Under the pieces are notes generated by a model. It ran no database searches. It saw nothing but the letters and a program-made list of their open reading frames with translations, and was not told the DNA's origin. The translations under genes were made by a program, and so were the position numbers. Source: Thermothielavioides terrestris NRRL 8126 (lineage: Eukaryota > Ascomycota > Sordariomycetes > Sordariales > Chaetomiaceae). From it: DNA of 64,000 nucleotides. Positions 12,541 through 22,193 of the stretch are shown piece by piece. Each line of letters begins with the position of its first letter. The stretch's first letter is position 1. The stretch covers positions 3,410,001 to 3,474,000 of the forward strand of contig NC_016461.1 of the NCBI RefSeq assembly GCF_000226115.1, written 5' to 3'.

Positions 12541-12735
12541 GATTAGTATAGTACTAGTCTAGTACTGACCCTGTACTAGTACTATACTAGTCTAGTATAG
12601 TACTGAGGCAGTACTAGTACTAGAGTACTAGGCTAGTAATTAGTAAAATACTAGTGCATTTTAGTACTATTTTAGTACTACTCTAGTACTACTCTAGTAC
12701 TACTTTAGTACTACTTTAGTACTACTTAGTACTAC
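12541..12735. repeat. Left subterminal palindromic repeats (TAGTAC-rich)
   Basis: Many copies of GTACTA/TAGTAC occur, several arranged as the 10-bp palindrome GTACTAGTAC. A matching zone lies at the right end near 15595-15720, with further copies around 15220-15310. They are likely binding sites for whatever mobilises the element. Confidence 0.65.
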
Positions 12736-13380
12736 TTTAGTACTTTTTAATACTTCTTTATTATAATTAATACTACTTTAATACTACTTTATTTTATTAT
12801 TACTTTAATATTATGTCAATACTATTTTAATACTATATAAATATTATTTTAATATTACTTTAGTAATATAATAATACTATATTAATACTACGTTAATACT
12901 ATTTTAATACTATTGTAATACTACTTTAATACTACTCTAATACTACTTTAATATTACTTTAATACTATTATAATACTATTTTAATACTATTGTAATACTA
13001 CTTTAATACTACTTTAATACTATTGTAATACTATTTTAATACTATTATAATACTACTTTAATACTACTTTAATACTACTTTAATATTGCTTTTATACTAC
13101 TTTAATACTATGTTAATACTACTTTAATATTACTTTAATACTATTTTAATACTATTTTAATACTATTTTAATACTATTTTAATACTATTGTAATACTATT
13201 TTAATACTATTGTAATACTACTTTAATACTACTTTAATACTACTTTAATATTGCTTTTATACTACTTTAATACTATGTTAATACTATTGTAATACTATTT
13301 TAATACTATTTTAATACTATTTTAATACTATTTTAATACTATTTTAATACTATTTTAATACTATGTTAATACTACTTTAA
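12736..13380. repeat. AT-rich ~11-bp tandem array
   Basis: A long run of units close to TAATACTACTT or TAATACTATTT, repeated some 60 times with point variation. Toward the left the same unit appears with G and C retained (TAGTACTACTT), so the array grades into the subterminal repeats. It is satellite-like and contains no open frame. Confidence 0.85.
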
Positions 13381-13439
13381 TGCTAAATGAGAGTTATTGA
13401 AGGTTTTTATAAAATTTCTAGCTAGCTAATAACAAATAT

Positions 13440-13684
13440 CTAATGCAATTCCTCTTTCCAACAGTTACTATATCTGCATCTTTTTACAATATACCAATGA
13501 CGTTTAAGATCCCTCTTTGTATTAAATAATCGTTTACAATCCTTTCTATTGCAATGCCACATCATTTTATTACCCTATAAATAGTTAATAATAATATAAA
13601 AATAGCTAATAAAGTTAATGGGACTTACAATTCTTATAGAGTTAGATACTATATCAACTGACCGACATCGATTATATTGTTGCC
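13440..13684 (-). CDS. C2H2-like zinc-finger exon(s) inside the AT-rich element, gene structure unresolved
   Basis: The clearest exon is 13440-13574, which follows a good intron (13575-13628, GTAAGT...TTATAG, 54 nt). It encodes 44 residues with the spacing C-x4-C-x3-F-x5-L-x2-H (HCNRKDC, RLFNTKRDLKRH) and then CRYSNC before a TAG stop. That spacing, including the conserved Phe and Leu, is that of a classical zinc finger, though the fourth ligand is displaced to a Cys. The same frame continues upstream of the intron at 13629 to about 13684. I could not join it in phase to the five-exon gene just upstream, except by a long 196-nt alternative intron from exon 4. It may be an alternative 3' end of that gene or the remnant of a second one. 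Confidence 0.45.
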
Positions 13685-13773
13685 CTTAGGAAGTAGTTTA
13701 GTAAATAGGTTAACATCTATATATTAGTATTTAGTATCTTTTTACTTTTATATATACTTTGTTTATTCATTTG

Positions 13774-14509
13774 TTAAACGTTTTCAGAGTTATCGTCATT
13801 CTTAAACTTTGGAATATCTATATATATAAAAGTTAATAAATAATATATAGATATAGATATAGATATAGATATTACTATACCTTTTTCTAGACTTGGTTTA
13901 TTTATAAATGCATCTTTATGCTTAAGCTGAGGTAGAGAAGCTATATTATCTGTTGTAGAATCTATATATATAGTCTTAGTATATAAATATAATATTAGAT
14001 ACTAGGATAATATAATACTTACAACTCTTAATAATACTCTCGATGCTTAAGCTATTACTAATAGCTTGGAGCTCGTTGGACCACCAAGTAGGATCAATGG
14101 AGTTAGACCCTTCAAAGGCCCAGATTGTATAACTCCATTTATAGCCTTTAGCATCCTATTAAGATATTAGTAAAAGTATATTATATCTATTACTTATATA
14201 TAATATTTACCTTATAACACCTATATTTTATCGTATATATATATGAATTCTCCTTTGAACACTGTTGCTATAGAAGAAGATTAGTTAATATAAGAGTAAT
14301 AACGATATTTATATTAGTATACTACTTACTTTATACTCCAAGTCCTTTCGAAATAGGATAAGATCTGTTACTAAATCGAAAAATAGCATATGATCGGCTG
14401 GAGATAGAGCAGTCGCAATAAAACGATTTTTTAAAAGAGTATATCGCTCAAAAAGGGTAATAGGAGTTGGGAAAAGATCAGTAATAGGCTCGACAATAGT
14501 AGTCTCCAT
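13774..14509 (-). CDS. Spliced small gene of unknown function carried by the AT-rich element
   Basis: Exons are 14330-14509, 14211-14267, 14023-14155, 13881-13961 and 13774-13817, coding 495 nt including the stop (164 residues). The four introns are 62, 55, 61 and 63 nt. They start GTAAGT, GTAAAT, GTAAGT and GTATAG, end in TAG, and most have a CTAAT-like branch sequence. All phases agree and the frame is open to a TAA stop. The protein starts METTIVEPITDLFPTP and has a central aromatic segment with KGYKWSYTIWAFEGSN and DPTWWSNEL. I see no known domain, signal peptide or membrane helix. Third codon positions are mostly A or T, unlike the GC-ending codons of neighbouring genes, pointing to foreign origin or long residence in the element. 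The chance of so many phase-consistent introns in degenerate DNA is low. Confidence 0.7.
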
Positions 14510-14633
14510 TGTTATACGAGGACAAGTTGAGATAGTAGTAGAGATAAGCTGATAATATTGGTATAGTAGCTTGATTTCACTTATAGTAGCTAAGAAAACT
14601 AAAGTTTAGAAAAGTAGAAAGGAAGGTTCAAGG

Positions 14634-14642
14634 CTTTATATA
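14634..14642 (-). promoter_or_regulatory. Candidate TATA box of the element-borne gene
   Basis: TATATAAAG on the minus strand lies 125 bp upstream of the ATG at 14509, followed by a pyrimidine-rich stretch. The surrounding sequence is AT-rich, so chance occurrence is possible. Confidence 0.4.
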
Positions 14643-15594
14643 GACTTTAATTTAAACTAATCATTGTATTCTTAAATATAATATTGTTATATTTATCTAA
14701 TTATAGACTTTAATATAAAGATAAAACTTAATATATTTAATATATATTGTAAGTTAGATCTTAGTTTTATAATAAATATAATTTCCTATTTGCTTTCTTT
14801 ATCTTTTAATAATATTGCTAATATAATACTATATATAGCTTTAGTTTATACTATACTTTCTATATTTATATAAACGTTAGTTTATTTAATATTATAAACA
14901 TAGTTTTTATTAAATATATTAAAGGTAAATAAAGGTTGAAATATATATATTATTACCTAATCTATTATCTATATATATAATAGTTTATAAGAAAATATTT
15001 AGAAGCATAATTATTTATAGTAGAGTAAGATATACTTTAAATTTAAAAGCTTATTTATTTAGGTTTTACTAATAACTTACTCTTATATATATTTATACTC
15101 GATTTGTAAAGACTTAGTTATATTGCTTTTCAATAATTTTAGAACTATATAACTAAATTAAAATTCTTTAGTACTATACTTATATACTTTAATAGTATAG
15201 TAGTATTCTCTTATACTAGGTTAGTACTCTCTAGTACTAGATTAGTACTTTTAGTACTGGATTAGTACTTTTAGTACTGGACTAGTACTTTAAGTACTCG
15301 ACTAGTACCTAACTTTAAGTTATTATAACTATTGCAATTTAATAGTTATTATATAGCAACTTTAACTATATCAATTTTAATATAATAATAATGCTCTTAA
15401 GGTATTAAATATATTATCTACTATTATTATTGTACTTCTTCTTATAAATATATAAGATTTAATAACTTTATATTTATATTTCACAGTATATACTTTAAGC
15501 AATACCTCTAGTATATATACTTTTTAAATATATAAAAAATTAAATAAAATTACTATATACTTTATTAGTTATTCGAAGTTATTAAAATTGCATT
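14643..15594. other. AT-rich interior of the element, no gene seen
   Basis: Nearly 1 kb of very AT-rich sequence with no open frame of note on either strand. A patch of TAGTACTTTTAGTACTGG-type repeats occurs around 15220-15310. Confidence 0.5.
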
Positions 15595-15720
15595 AGTACT
15601 CTAGTATTTTCCTAGTACAGTACTAGACTAGTACTAGTACTAGGCTAGTCTAGTACTCGACCTGTACTAGTACTAGTACTAGTCTAGTACTACTTTAGTA
15701 CTACTAATTAGTACTGTACT
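15595..15720. repeat. Right subterminal palindromic repeats (TAGTAC-rich)
   Basis: Mirror counterpart of the left subterminal zone, with repeated GTACTAGTAC and CTAGTAC motifs just inside the right terminal inverted repeat. Confidence 0.65.
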
Positions 15721-15734
15721 AATTCCAAACTCTG

Positions 15735-15742
15735 CCAAGGGC
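15735..15742. repeat. Right copy of 8-bp target-site duplication
   Basis: CCAAGGGC, identical to 12524-12531, immediately follows the element terminus CCAAACTCTG. Confidence 0.85.
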
Positions 15743-15999
15743 CCAGCGGCACCAATTTTGGTAACCTTGCCGGGGCCGAACGCTCCCTTCTCCTGCCGGG
15801 AGGCAAACCGCATCGAATCCACGTTATGCGCGGGCGCGACGACCAGGGAACAACCCGCACAGCAGTTAGCTTTGGGCTGCGCGGCAAGTTCAAGCAGGGC
15901 AAAATCGTCCAGCGGTAGGTCCCGCCCATCGTTTTCGTCCCCACACAGGGCTGCCTCGAGCGTCGTGTTGAGGCCGAGCTCGATCAGCAGGACGTCCAT
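15735..15999 (-). pseudogene. 5' part of a possible ORF interrupted by the AT-rich element
   Basis: An ATG at 15999 opens a frame (starting MDVLLIELGLNTTLEAAL) that runs to the element boundary and would continue in frame at 12523 in an empty site. It contains a CCAGC cluster and no recognised domain. The frame continues a short way into the element before a stop. The link to the left half rests on frame continuity only. Confidence 0.3.
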
Positions 16000-16992
16000 T
16001 ACGAAAAGGATGATTCTGTTGCGGATGAACCTCGGGGCGTGGACGGTCCCAGGAGCTTAGTCGCTACTCTCTCGTGTAGCAGAAGCGCTCGCCGGCTAGG
16101 ATTTCAGAACGCGGGAAATGCTAACAGGGGAGGGAAGGGGGTTGAGGCCGGTCCGCAGGCTCAGCTGGCTTGCCTTGCCCTGAGCCAAGGCGCCCTGCAT
16201 AAGTATTGTACTGTACTGCCCATGTTGATTGCTGCTGCAATAAGGAATGCATTGCGCCTGTACAGTGCTAGCGTTTAACGAGCGGCATCGGATGCGACTG
16301 TGTTCGAAGAAGCGACAAGTGCCGGGATGCGCCGAAGGCTCAGCCTTCCCGCCTCATTTGAACCAGCATTTGCAAAAAGCTGAACTAACCCTTCTAGCAA
16401 CCGATCATTTCCTGCAAATATAGGTATGCGAAGTAATGTAACATGCACGACATGCGGCTGGCCATGAGTTGGAGGGGACCTCGGAGTGATGATTACCCGG
16501 AGCAGTGCTCGCAGACGTGCATCTCGGGGTTGAGAAGCACCAGATCCCGCTGTCTGATCACTTGCCCAGTACTAGGTACCATCTTTCTCTCGTGACACCA
16601 ACAGAGGCATCCAGGTTGGGTGCTAACGGTGGCTAGGCGAGCGTTGTCTCTTTTCTCGATGATACGGGCGAGAAGCTGATATCCTTCTCGAGATTCGACC
16701 ACTGAGCATCTTGCTGGCAAGAACAGCTCGTAACGGCTTCACCAACTACTTCCCTAGAGCACTGTCAGCCGAGGAGATCATTGTCCCATAGAGACTGGGA
16801 GCAAACCAAATGGAAGCTATATCTCGTGCCGGGCCCTCAAGTTTCAGCCCCCCTCCCTTCTCTTCCAGCCAGTCTCCCATCCAAAGCGAAACTCAATCTT
16901 ATCGCGTCAAGAATTTAGAATCCATATACTGTTAAAACGGCTACATGAGCTGTCTCCCCCTGAAACGTTCATTATGCACATTAGTTACTAAC
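16000..16992. other. Intergenic, no supported gene
   Basis: About 1 kb without a convincing gene. A 75-codon minus-strand frame at 16493-16720 shows no domain and was not called. Confidence 0.45.
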
Positions 16993-17691
16993 ATGCTTTC
17001 CTTCAATCGCCTTAGGTTTACGCTAGAGCGGCTGCGCGAGCACGGTCGCCCGGTCCCGCGGGCAGCACCCACGCAACCCGCTGCGAGCGCCAGTCCTCCG
17101 TGTCGTCCGAGCCCGGCTCCTCCGCCAAATTCCCCCTCGCCGATCCCCCCGTTGCCGATTCCCCCCGTCCGGACCATCCCCCCCTCCCCCCCTTCCCCCG
17201 TCCCCCTTTCCCCCGTCTCCCAGGGGGACGCGCCCCGTCAGGCTCTCCAGCGACAGCCGGTAGACGCGGCGCCAAGTCCCTTCCGCCCCCGTTCCCGACC
17301 GCACGCTACAGACGGCTATACGGCACATGTCGACGCCAACAGGGAGGAGTTCCGTCGCTGTGGCGACATTATGTCGACCTTGGCGAATACCAACGCTACC
17401 TCGTTTCCCACCTCCTAATACCCCCTCCCCCCCCCACCCCCCAACGCCATCACGCCTTCTTCCTGACACTCGCCGGCCCTGTCTCCCGCAACTCGTGCCG
17501 GAACCGCCGCTCTTTGTCGCCCACCGAGGCCGTCGCCCACAAGCGCCGCAACCCCGCCGAGCCCTCGCCTCGGGGACTTCGCGACTTTCGACCACCGCCC
17601 GCGCGCGGAAGATCTTCTGCCGGAGATGGGAGGAGAGGTGGGTCGGGACGGCGAAGTCATGTTCGACGAGGAGGAGGAGATTGGCGAGTAG
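16993..17691 (+). CDS. Proline-rich protein of unknown function
   Basis: The model joins 16993-17402 to 17529-17691 (190 residues). The donor GTTTCC is weak, but the phase is right: the first frame ends ...MSTLANTNATS at the junction. The second gives LGDFATFDHRPRAEDLLPE and the acidic tail MFDEEEEIGE before a TAG stop. The middle of exon 1 is a long Pro/Ser tract from pyrimidine-rich DNA. The opposite strand and the other two frames are also open here because of this composition, so the model is uncertain. The coherent C-terminal segment is the best evidence for a real plus-strand gene. The start could also be the ATG at 16945. Function unknown. Confidence 0.4.
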
Positions 17692-18168
17692 AGCACACGC
17701 GTCGCGCCTCGGTCTTTTACTCGCCTCACTTCTTCGCATTCCCTCACTCCCCAACCTCCCTTCCCCCAAATTTTCTCAATTTTTCGTTTCCTTACCGTTC
17801 TTTTTTTATCCATTTCTTTGAGTATGCCAAAGGCAACTCGACCACTGTTAGCGTCATGTCGTTAGTCTGTAGTTTGAATTCAATGCGCGTTGCCTCCGCT
17901 TCCTGTTCTTGATCGGCCCATCATTGTAACGCGCGTCGCCCCACTCCCGCTGGAACTCGCCAAGCGATATCTGGAGCATGCTCCCCACTTGTTTGGCGTA
18001 ACGATTAAACTTGTCCAGATGTGTATCCGCACTGTCTAACTTGAGAACCGCTCATCGATCTGATCTCGGCTCTCAGCTTTCGCCTCAACAACCGGAACGT
18101 TTACAGCACCTTCCCAATGGTGCTGATCCCGACGAATCTGGTGTCCGCTAAGTCTTACCGCATATACC

Positions 18169-19911
18169 ATGGCCGCCGAAAAAAGCGGCGCGTTCTTCGC
18201 CTATCATGAGCCAGACAGTGGGTGAACTTCGCCTCTCCCCCAGAGAGCTCGTAAGATAGTTGTTCTAACACGCCATACCAGTTATCAATATTCTGACGCT
18301 CATATCGTTCTTTCTGTTTCTAGCTACTGCTCACTGGTTGGCTGAGAAGATCATCTGCGCGTCGCTGATCGGCAATATCATTGTCGGCCTCATCTACGGA
18401 GTGCCGATCGCCAACATATTGGCGATCGACTGGCAGGCTACGTTCCTCGTCCTGGGATATATTGGCCTGATTTTGATTATCTTCGAAGGTACATGTGGTA
18501 TGACCCCTACGGCACTCATGACCAAGCTGAACGCCAATCAGGTGGCCTGACCGTCCGCCTCGATCTGCTCCGCCAAAACCTGATCCTCAGCGCCGCCGTG
18601 GCCCTATTTGGCGTGCTTACGCCCATCGCCCTGTCCTTTGGCCTCCTTTACGCGGGATTTCATTACGGTTAGTCTCACCCTTTCTCTGCCCCTACTTACC
18701 TTATTGTCTCAAGGTCTAACATTTGCTCCAGCGCTCCTAGAGGCCTTCATAGTTGGCACATCCCTCTGCTCTACCTCCCTCGGCACGACTTTCGTCGTCC
18801 TCTCCAGCGCTTCCAAAAACAAGCCCAAAAGCACCAGCAGCAGCCCGAATGCCGACGCCAACCCCACCGCCCCCGCCGTGGCTGCCGGCGTCGACTTCTC
18901 CCAGACCCGCATCGGCACCGTCCTCGTCGGCGCCGCCGTGCTCGACGACGTCTGCGGCCTCGTCCTGGTCAGTCTCATCCGCAACCTGCGCGGCGTCGCC
19001 GGGGACGCAGATGGTGGTGGCACAAGCCTGGGCTGGACCGTCGGCCGCCCCGTGCTCGCCAGCGGTCTGATGGCCGTGCTGACTCCTGTGGTGGCCTGGC
19101 TTGTTGCCGGGCCGCTTTATCGTCGGTTTGTAACACCCTCGCGGCTGCAGCGGGCTGCCGCTGCGGGGGTTGCGCATGCGTTTAATATCCTGCTGATGGC
19201 GGCGGTGCTGTGCGCGTTCCTGACGATTGCGGCGTACGCCGGCGCGTCGGTGCTGTTTGGTGCCTTCCTGGCGGGCGCGTTCGTGAGTAGCTTGCCGGCT
19301 AGGCAAGCGAGGGGGAGGGTGAACGGGAGATTCCGGTGTTTACGGATTCGTTCGAGCACTACCTGGGGACGCCGCAGAAGTACGTCTTTCAACCGCTCTT
19401 TTTTGCGAGCATCGGGTTTGCTATACCGTTTGTGGATCTATGGACGGGGGAGTCCATCTGGAAAGGGGTCGTCTACGCACTGCTCATGGCGTTTGCGAAG
19501 ATCGTTGTCGGCGTCATGGTGCCAGTCTGGGAATTCATATCTCCCCGTCTCAGGCAAAGGAGCTCGGGGAAGCGACCGGTGAGCGGCACGGCTACCTGGG
19601 CGCCCGCAACGCTGCTCGGCGCCGCCATGGTTGCGCGCGGCGAGATCGGTCTTGTCATTATACAGATCGGTCTCAACGAGACGCCCTTCTTAAGCCAGGA
19701 AGCCTTCATCATCGGCGTCTGGGCCATTGTGCTCAACACCATCATCGGACCTGTTTTGGTGGGCGTTCTGCTCAACCGGGCTGGAGCAAGCATCGCAGAG
19801 AATCCTTGCTGGGGTGTTCAAGAGAATCACGGCTCCGATACTGAAGTGGCTGTGGAGGCGGAACCGACGAGCACCTCACAAGAAACAAGTTCGAGGCGGA
19901 CCTCGGCTTGA
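18169..19911 (+). CDS. CPA2-type monovalent cation/proton antiporter
   Basis: Exons 18169-18217, 18282-18488, 18542-18667, 18732-19282 and 19330-19911 join in phase (introns 64, 53, 64 and 47 nt) to give 504 residues. The first exon is short (MAAEKSGAFFAYHEPD). The protein is a chain of hydrophobic helices. It includes the family block LVGAAVLDDVCGLVLV, whose Asp-Asp pair is the ion-binding site of electrogenic CPA antiporters, and PLFFASIGFAIPF, typical of the Kef/Na+:H+ exchanger fold. A Ser/Lys-rich loop (KNKPKSTSSSPNADAN) interrupts the membrane domain. The hydrophilic C-terminal tail is short. By family it exchanges Na+ or K+ for H+ at the plasma or an internal membrane. Ion preference and location cannot be read from sequence. 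Confidence 0.9.
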
Positions 19912-20415
19912 TGTCCACCTTGCTCGCCACAACCGTCTTCTTACCTAGCGACATCGTCAATATATTGCTGTTGACTGCGCCTACCACCACTCATTTACTA
20001 GGCATGTACATCCTACGTTTCCTGCCTGTAGTCGCAAGTGCCTTCATCTGTACTGTAAGTTGGCGATTGACGGTTGAGTTTTGCAACAAGCCCTAACTAG
20101 CGAACAAAAAGAGTATATTTTTTGACTATCGAAAGTCTTACCGTTACATCGTTATTTATATCCTGCCCCCTTCGTTCGCTTAGGATTCCAGAGTAAAGCT
20201 CGACTAACCCGCCAATGGACAGGCGCATTGGATGCCAAGCGCCATAAGACTCCGGAGCAATTGTTTCCCGAATGCTGAATTCCTTTAATCCTTGCCCGTT
20301 GGAGACTTCCACAACCGTCACTCGAATCCGCCCAGTATTCGTCATTTTTGTTTACTTGCAGTTTTTGTTCGCGCCCGATGCTTGTGCTTGTCCATCAATA
20401 ACAACCTAGATCGAA
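19912..20415. other. Intergenic, no supported gene
   Basis: 500 bp between the antiporter stop and the secreted-protein ATG; only short frames. Confidence 0.5.
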
Positions 20416-21318
20416 ATGCGTCAATCGAGTATTCTATTCCTCCTCTCGGTGACCGCCGTCCACGCGGCGTCGAGGAAACTGCTCCCCAACTCCGGGGCCA
20501 TGGCCCTGGCGGAACTTCATGGTCGGCAGGATGAGAACGATTGCACCATCCACAGCACCTGCGACCAATGCTTTGGCGAAGGCTACATTATCTGCGACAC
20601 CATGGGCTGCTTCAACCCGGATAAACACGAGCAGTGCTGCTCCGAAGCATGTATGTCATATCCCACCTCCTAGGTGCCCCTTCTTCCCCCCCGCCCCTGA
20701 GAAAGAGGGCAAACCGGCTGACGGACAAGGAAACAGACGTTTGCATCGGCAAAGACAACAGCTGCTGCAGCGCGTGGGGCGGCCCCGGGATCACGGGCAC
20801 GGCCGGCGTCCCCAACGTGACGGCGGCGCTGACGGAGACGGCGCCGGCGCCGACCGTGTCGTCGTGGTCGTGCACGCGATTCGACTCGGGCGAGGCGTGT
20901 TGCCAGCGCGCCCCGATCCCGCTGCACTGGTGCTCGGGCGACTTCCCGAACCAGCGCTGCTACAACCCCGAGAACCAGTTCTGCTGCACCGACGGCACCG
21001 TCTGCGATGAGGCGGGCTGCTGCGAGTTGTTTGTGCGTTGACGTGATCCATGGACTTTGTTCCCCTATTATGCAGACTCAGCTAACATCGTGTTGCAGAG
21101 CGCGTCGACGACGAACCCGTACCTGGCCAGCAGCACGTCTGCTCCCGCAACCGCGTCTATCACCCAAGCACCGAGCCTCAATTCCTCTGCAACTTCCACC
21201 GCGGCCTCCGCTCCCTCTTCCACGACGACCACCGGTGCAGCTGCCGTGCCGAGGCCCGGTCTCGCGGCTTGGCGAGTGTCGGTTTTGGGGGCCACATTCC
21301 TGCTCGCGACAGTCATTT

Positions 21319-21320
<2 letters not shown>
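20416..21320 (+). CDS. Cysteine-rich secreted, probably GPI-anchored protein
   Basis: Exons 20416-20650, 20737-21032 and 21099-21320 give 250 residues. The N-terminus (MRQSSILFLLSVTAVHAAS) is a typical signal peptide. The body holds about 20 cysteines in paired spacings such as CTIHSTCDQC, CCSAWGG, CCQRAP and FCCTDGTVCDEAGCC, suggesting a disulphide-knitted extracellular domain. The last exon is rich in Ser, Thr and Ala and ends in a hydrophobic segment (VLGATFLLATVI), as expected for a GPI-attachment signal. It is probably a cell-wall or surface protein. Cysteine spacing does not match the eight-cysteine CFEM family clearly. The TAA stop is directly followed by a 59-base T run, leaving an unusual 3' UTR. 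Confidence 0.82.

Positions 21321-21379
<59 letters not shown>
21321..21379. repeat. Uninterrupted poly(T) tract of 59 bases
   Basis: A homopolymer of T begins immediately after the stop codon of the secreted cysteine-rich protein. It could be the 3' poly(A) of a minus-strand retroposed sequence or simple slippage. Its length in the assembly may be inexact. Confidence 0.9.
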
Positions 21380-21380
<1 letters not shown>

Positions 21381-21464
21381 ATTCCCTGCATATCTAGGCG
21401 GGCAATCATTGGCCTGTATCCGAAGCTGAAGAATATAGCGGTCCTTAGGTAAATAACGGCTAGA

Positions 21465-21843
21465 GGTTATAGAGGTCCCGCCAAGACTAATTTCGGCCAA
21501 TTGTCGGCAATGTTTTTACGCCGTCAGTACATCGCTAAGATCGCCAAGGGGTTTACACCATCGCTAAGGGTTAGTTCGCCGGGGGTGCAGGGGGCGGCGC
21601 TAGCCCCCCGCTAGTTAGGGTAAGGGTTAATGGTTAGGGTAAGGGTCAAGGTTAGGGTGCGGGTTAACTTCGTTTTCTTTTTTTTCGATTTGGTTGAGGT
21701 TTCGCGAAGTTGTTTTTATAAGTCTTCGCGGTTTTGCATTGTTGATGTTGCTTGAAGTCGTCGCGGCCCCGCTTACCCCGTAGCGATTGTAATACCTGTA
21801 AGCGGCAACCTCCGAAATTAGTCTTGGCGGGACCTCTATAACC
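21465..21843. repeat. Small inverted-repeat (MITE-like) element
   Basis: A 32-bp sequence at 21465-21496 (GGTTATAGAGGTCCCGCC...) is repeated exactly in inverted orientation at 21812-21843, enclosing about 315 bp of non-coding sequence. Perfect terminal inverted repeats on a 379-bp non-coding unit fit a miniature DNA transposon. I could not see a clear target duplication in the immediate flanks. Confidence 0.6.
21614..21668. repeat. Degenerate telomere-like (TTAGGG) repeats
   Basis: The stretch contains GTTAGGG, GTAAGGG and GGTTAAT motifs in near-tandem order, close to the ascomycete telomere unit TTAGGG. It lies inside the inverted-repeat element and is flanked by ordinary sequence, so it is interstitial. 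Confidence 0.6.
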
Positions 21844-22193
21844 ACGACCGGCTGGCGGTCAGTTGCAAACGGGTTTGGGTTAATGGACAGTGAAGGATTT
21901 GGAGCGCCGTAGTCCAGGCGTGTCAGTCACGCGGTCACCACTGTTTGGTCCACAGCTCTCCTCTTTGGCCCATTCACAACCCCAACCCTGCTCACTTACA
22001 CGCCACGCTCGTCAACCAAACCCTACCTTTCAGCGAAGGGGAAGGGGAATTTGTGCCACAGAGAAATCGAGGAAGAAGCAACATCAACCACAAAGAAGCC
22101 AATGTCGCATCTTCAAGACTCCACCGACTCTAGATCAGGTCCTGTATGAATGCTCATCCCCGAAGCCAGTTCGATCTTTCAAGAACAACGTCG

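Larger units (their letters stand above)
12532..15734. mobile_element. AT-rich hAT-like DNA transposon without recognised transposase
   Basis: The element is 3203 bp. Its ends form inverted repeats: the left starts CAGAGTTTGGATTAGTATAG and the right, read on the other strand, starts CAGAGTTTGGAATTAGTACA. They match over about 25 bp with one indel and one transition. Both ends are bordered by the exact 8-bp repeat CCAAGGGC. The CAG-initial termini and 8-bp duplication are hAT features. Composition changes abruptly from GC-rich flanks to very AT-rich interior at the boundaries. Subterminal zones are dense in TAGTAC/GTACTAGTAC motifs, comparable to transposase-binding subterminal repeats of other hAT elements. 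The interior holds an 11-bp tandem array, a spliced small gene on the minus strand and a zinc-finger exon. I found no DDE transposase or hAT dimerisation motif, so it may be non-autonomous or carry a divergent protein. Confidence 0.8.

Noticed and set aside
12532..15734. Interpretation of the AT-rich island as a repeat-induced point mutation (RIP) relic
   Set aside because: A spliced gene with intact frame and sites survives in it, and the tandem-unit changes are not mainly CpA to TpA. RIP may have touched it but does not explain it.
17023..17769. 248-codon minus-strand ORF opposite the proline-rich gene
   Set aside because: Gly/Arg-rich translation of the complement of a pyrimidine tract; no domain, no start context.
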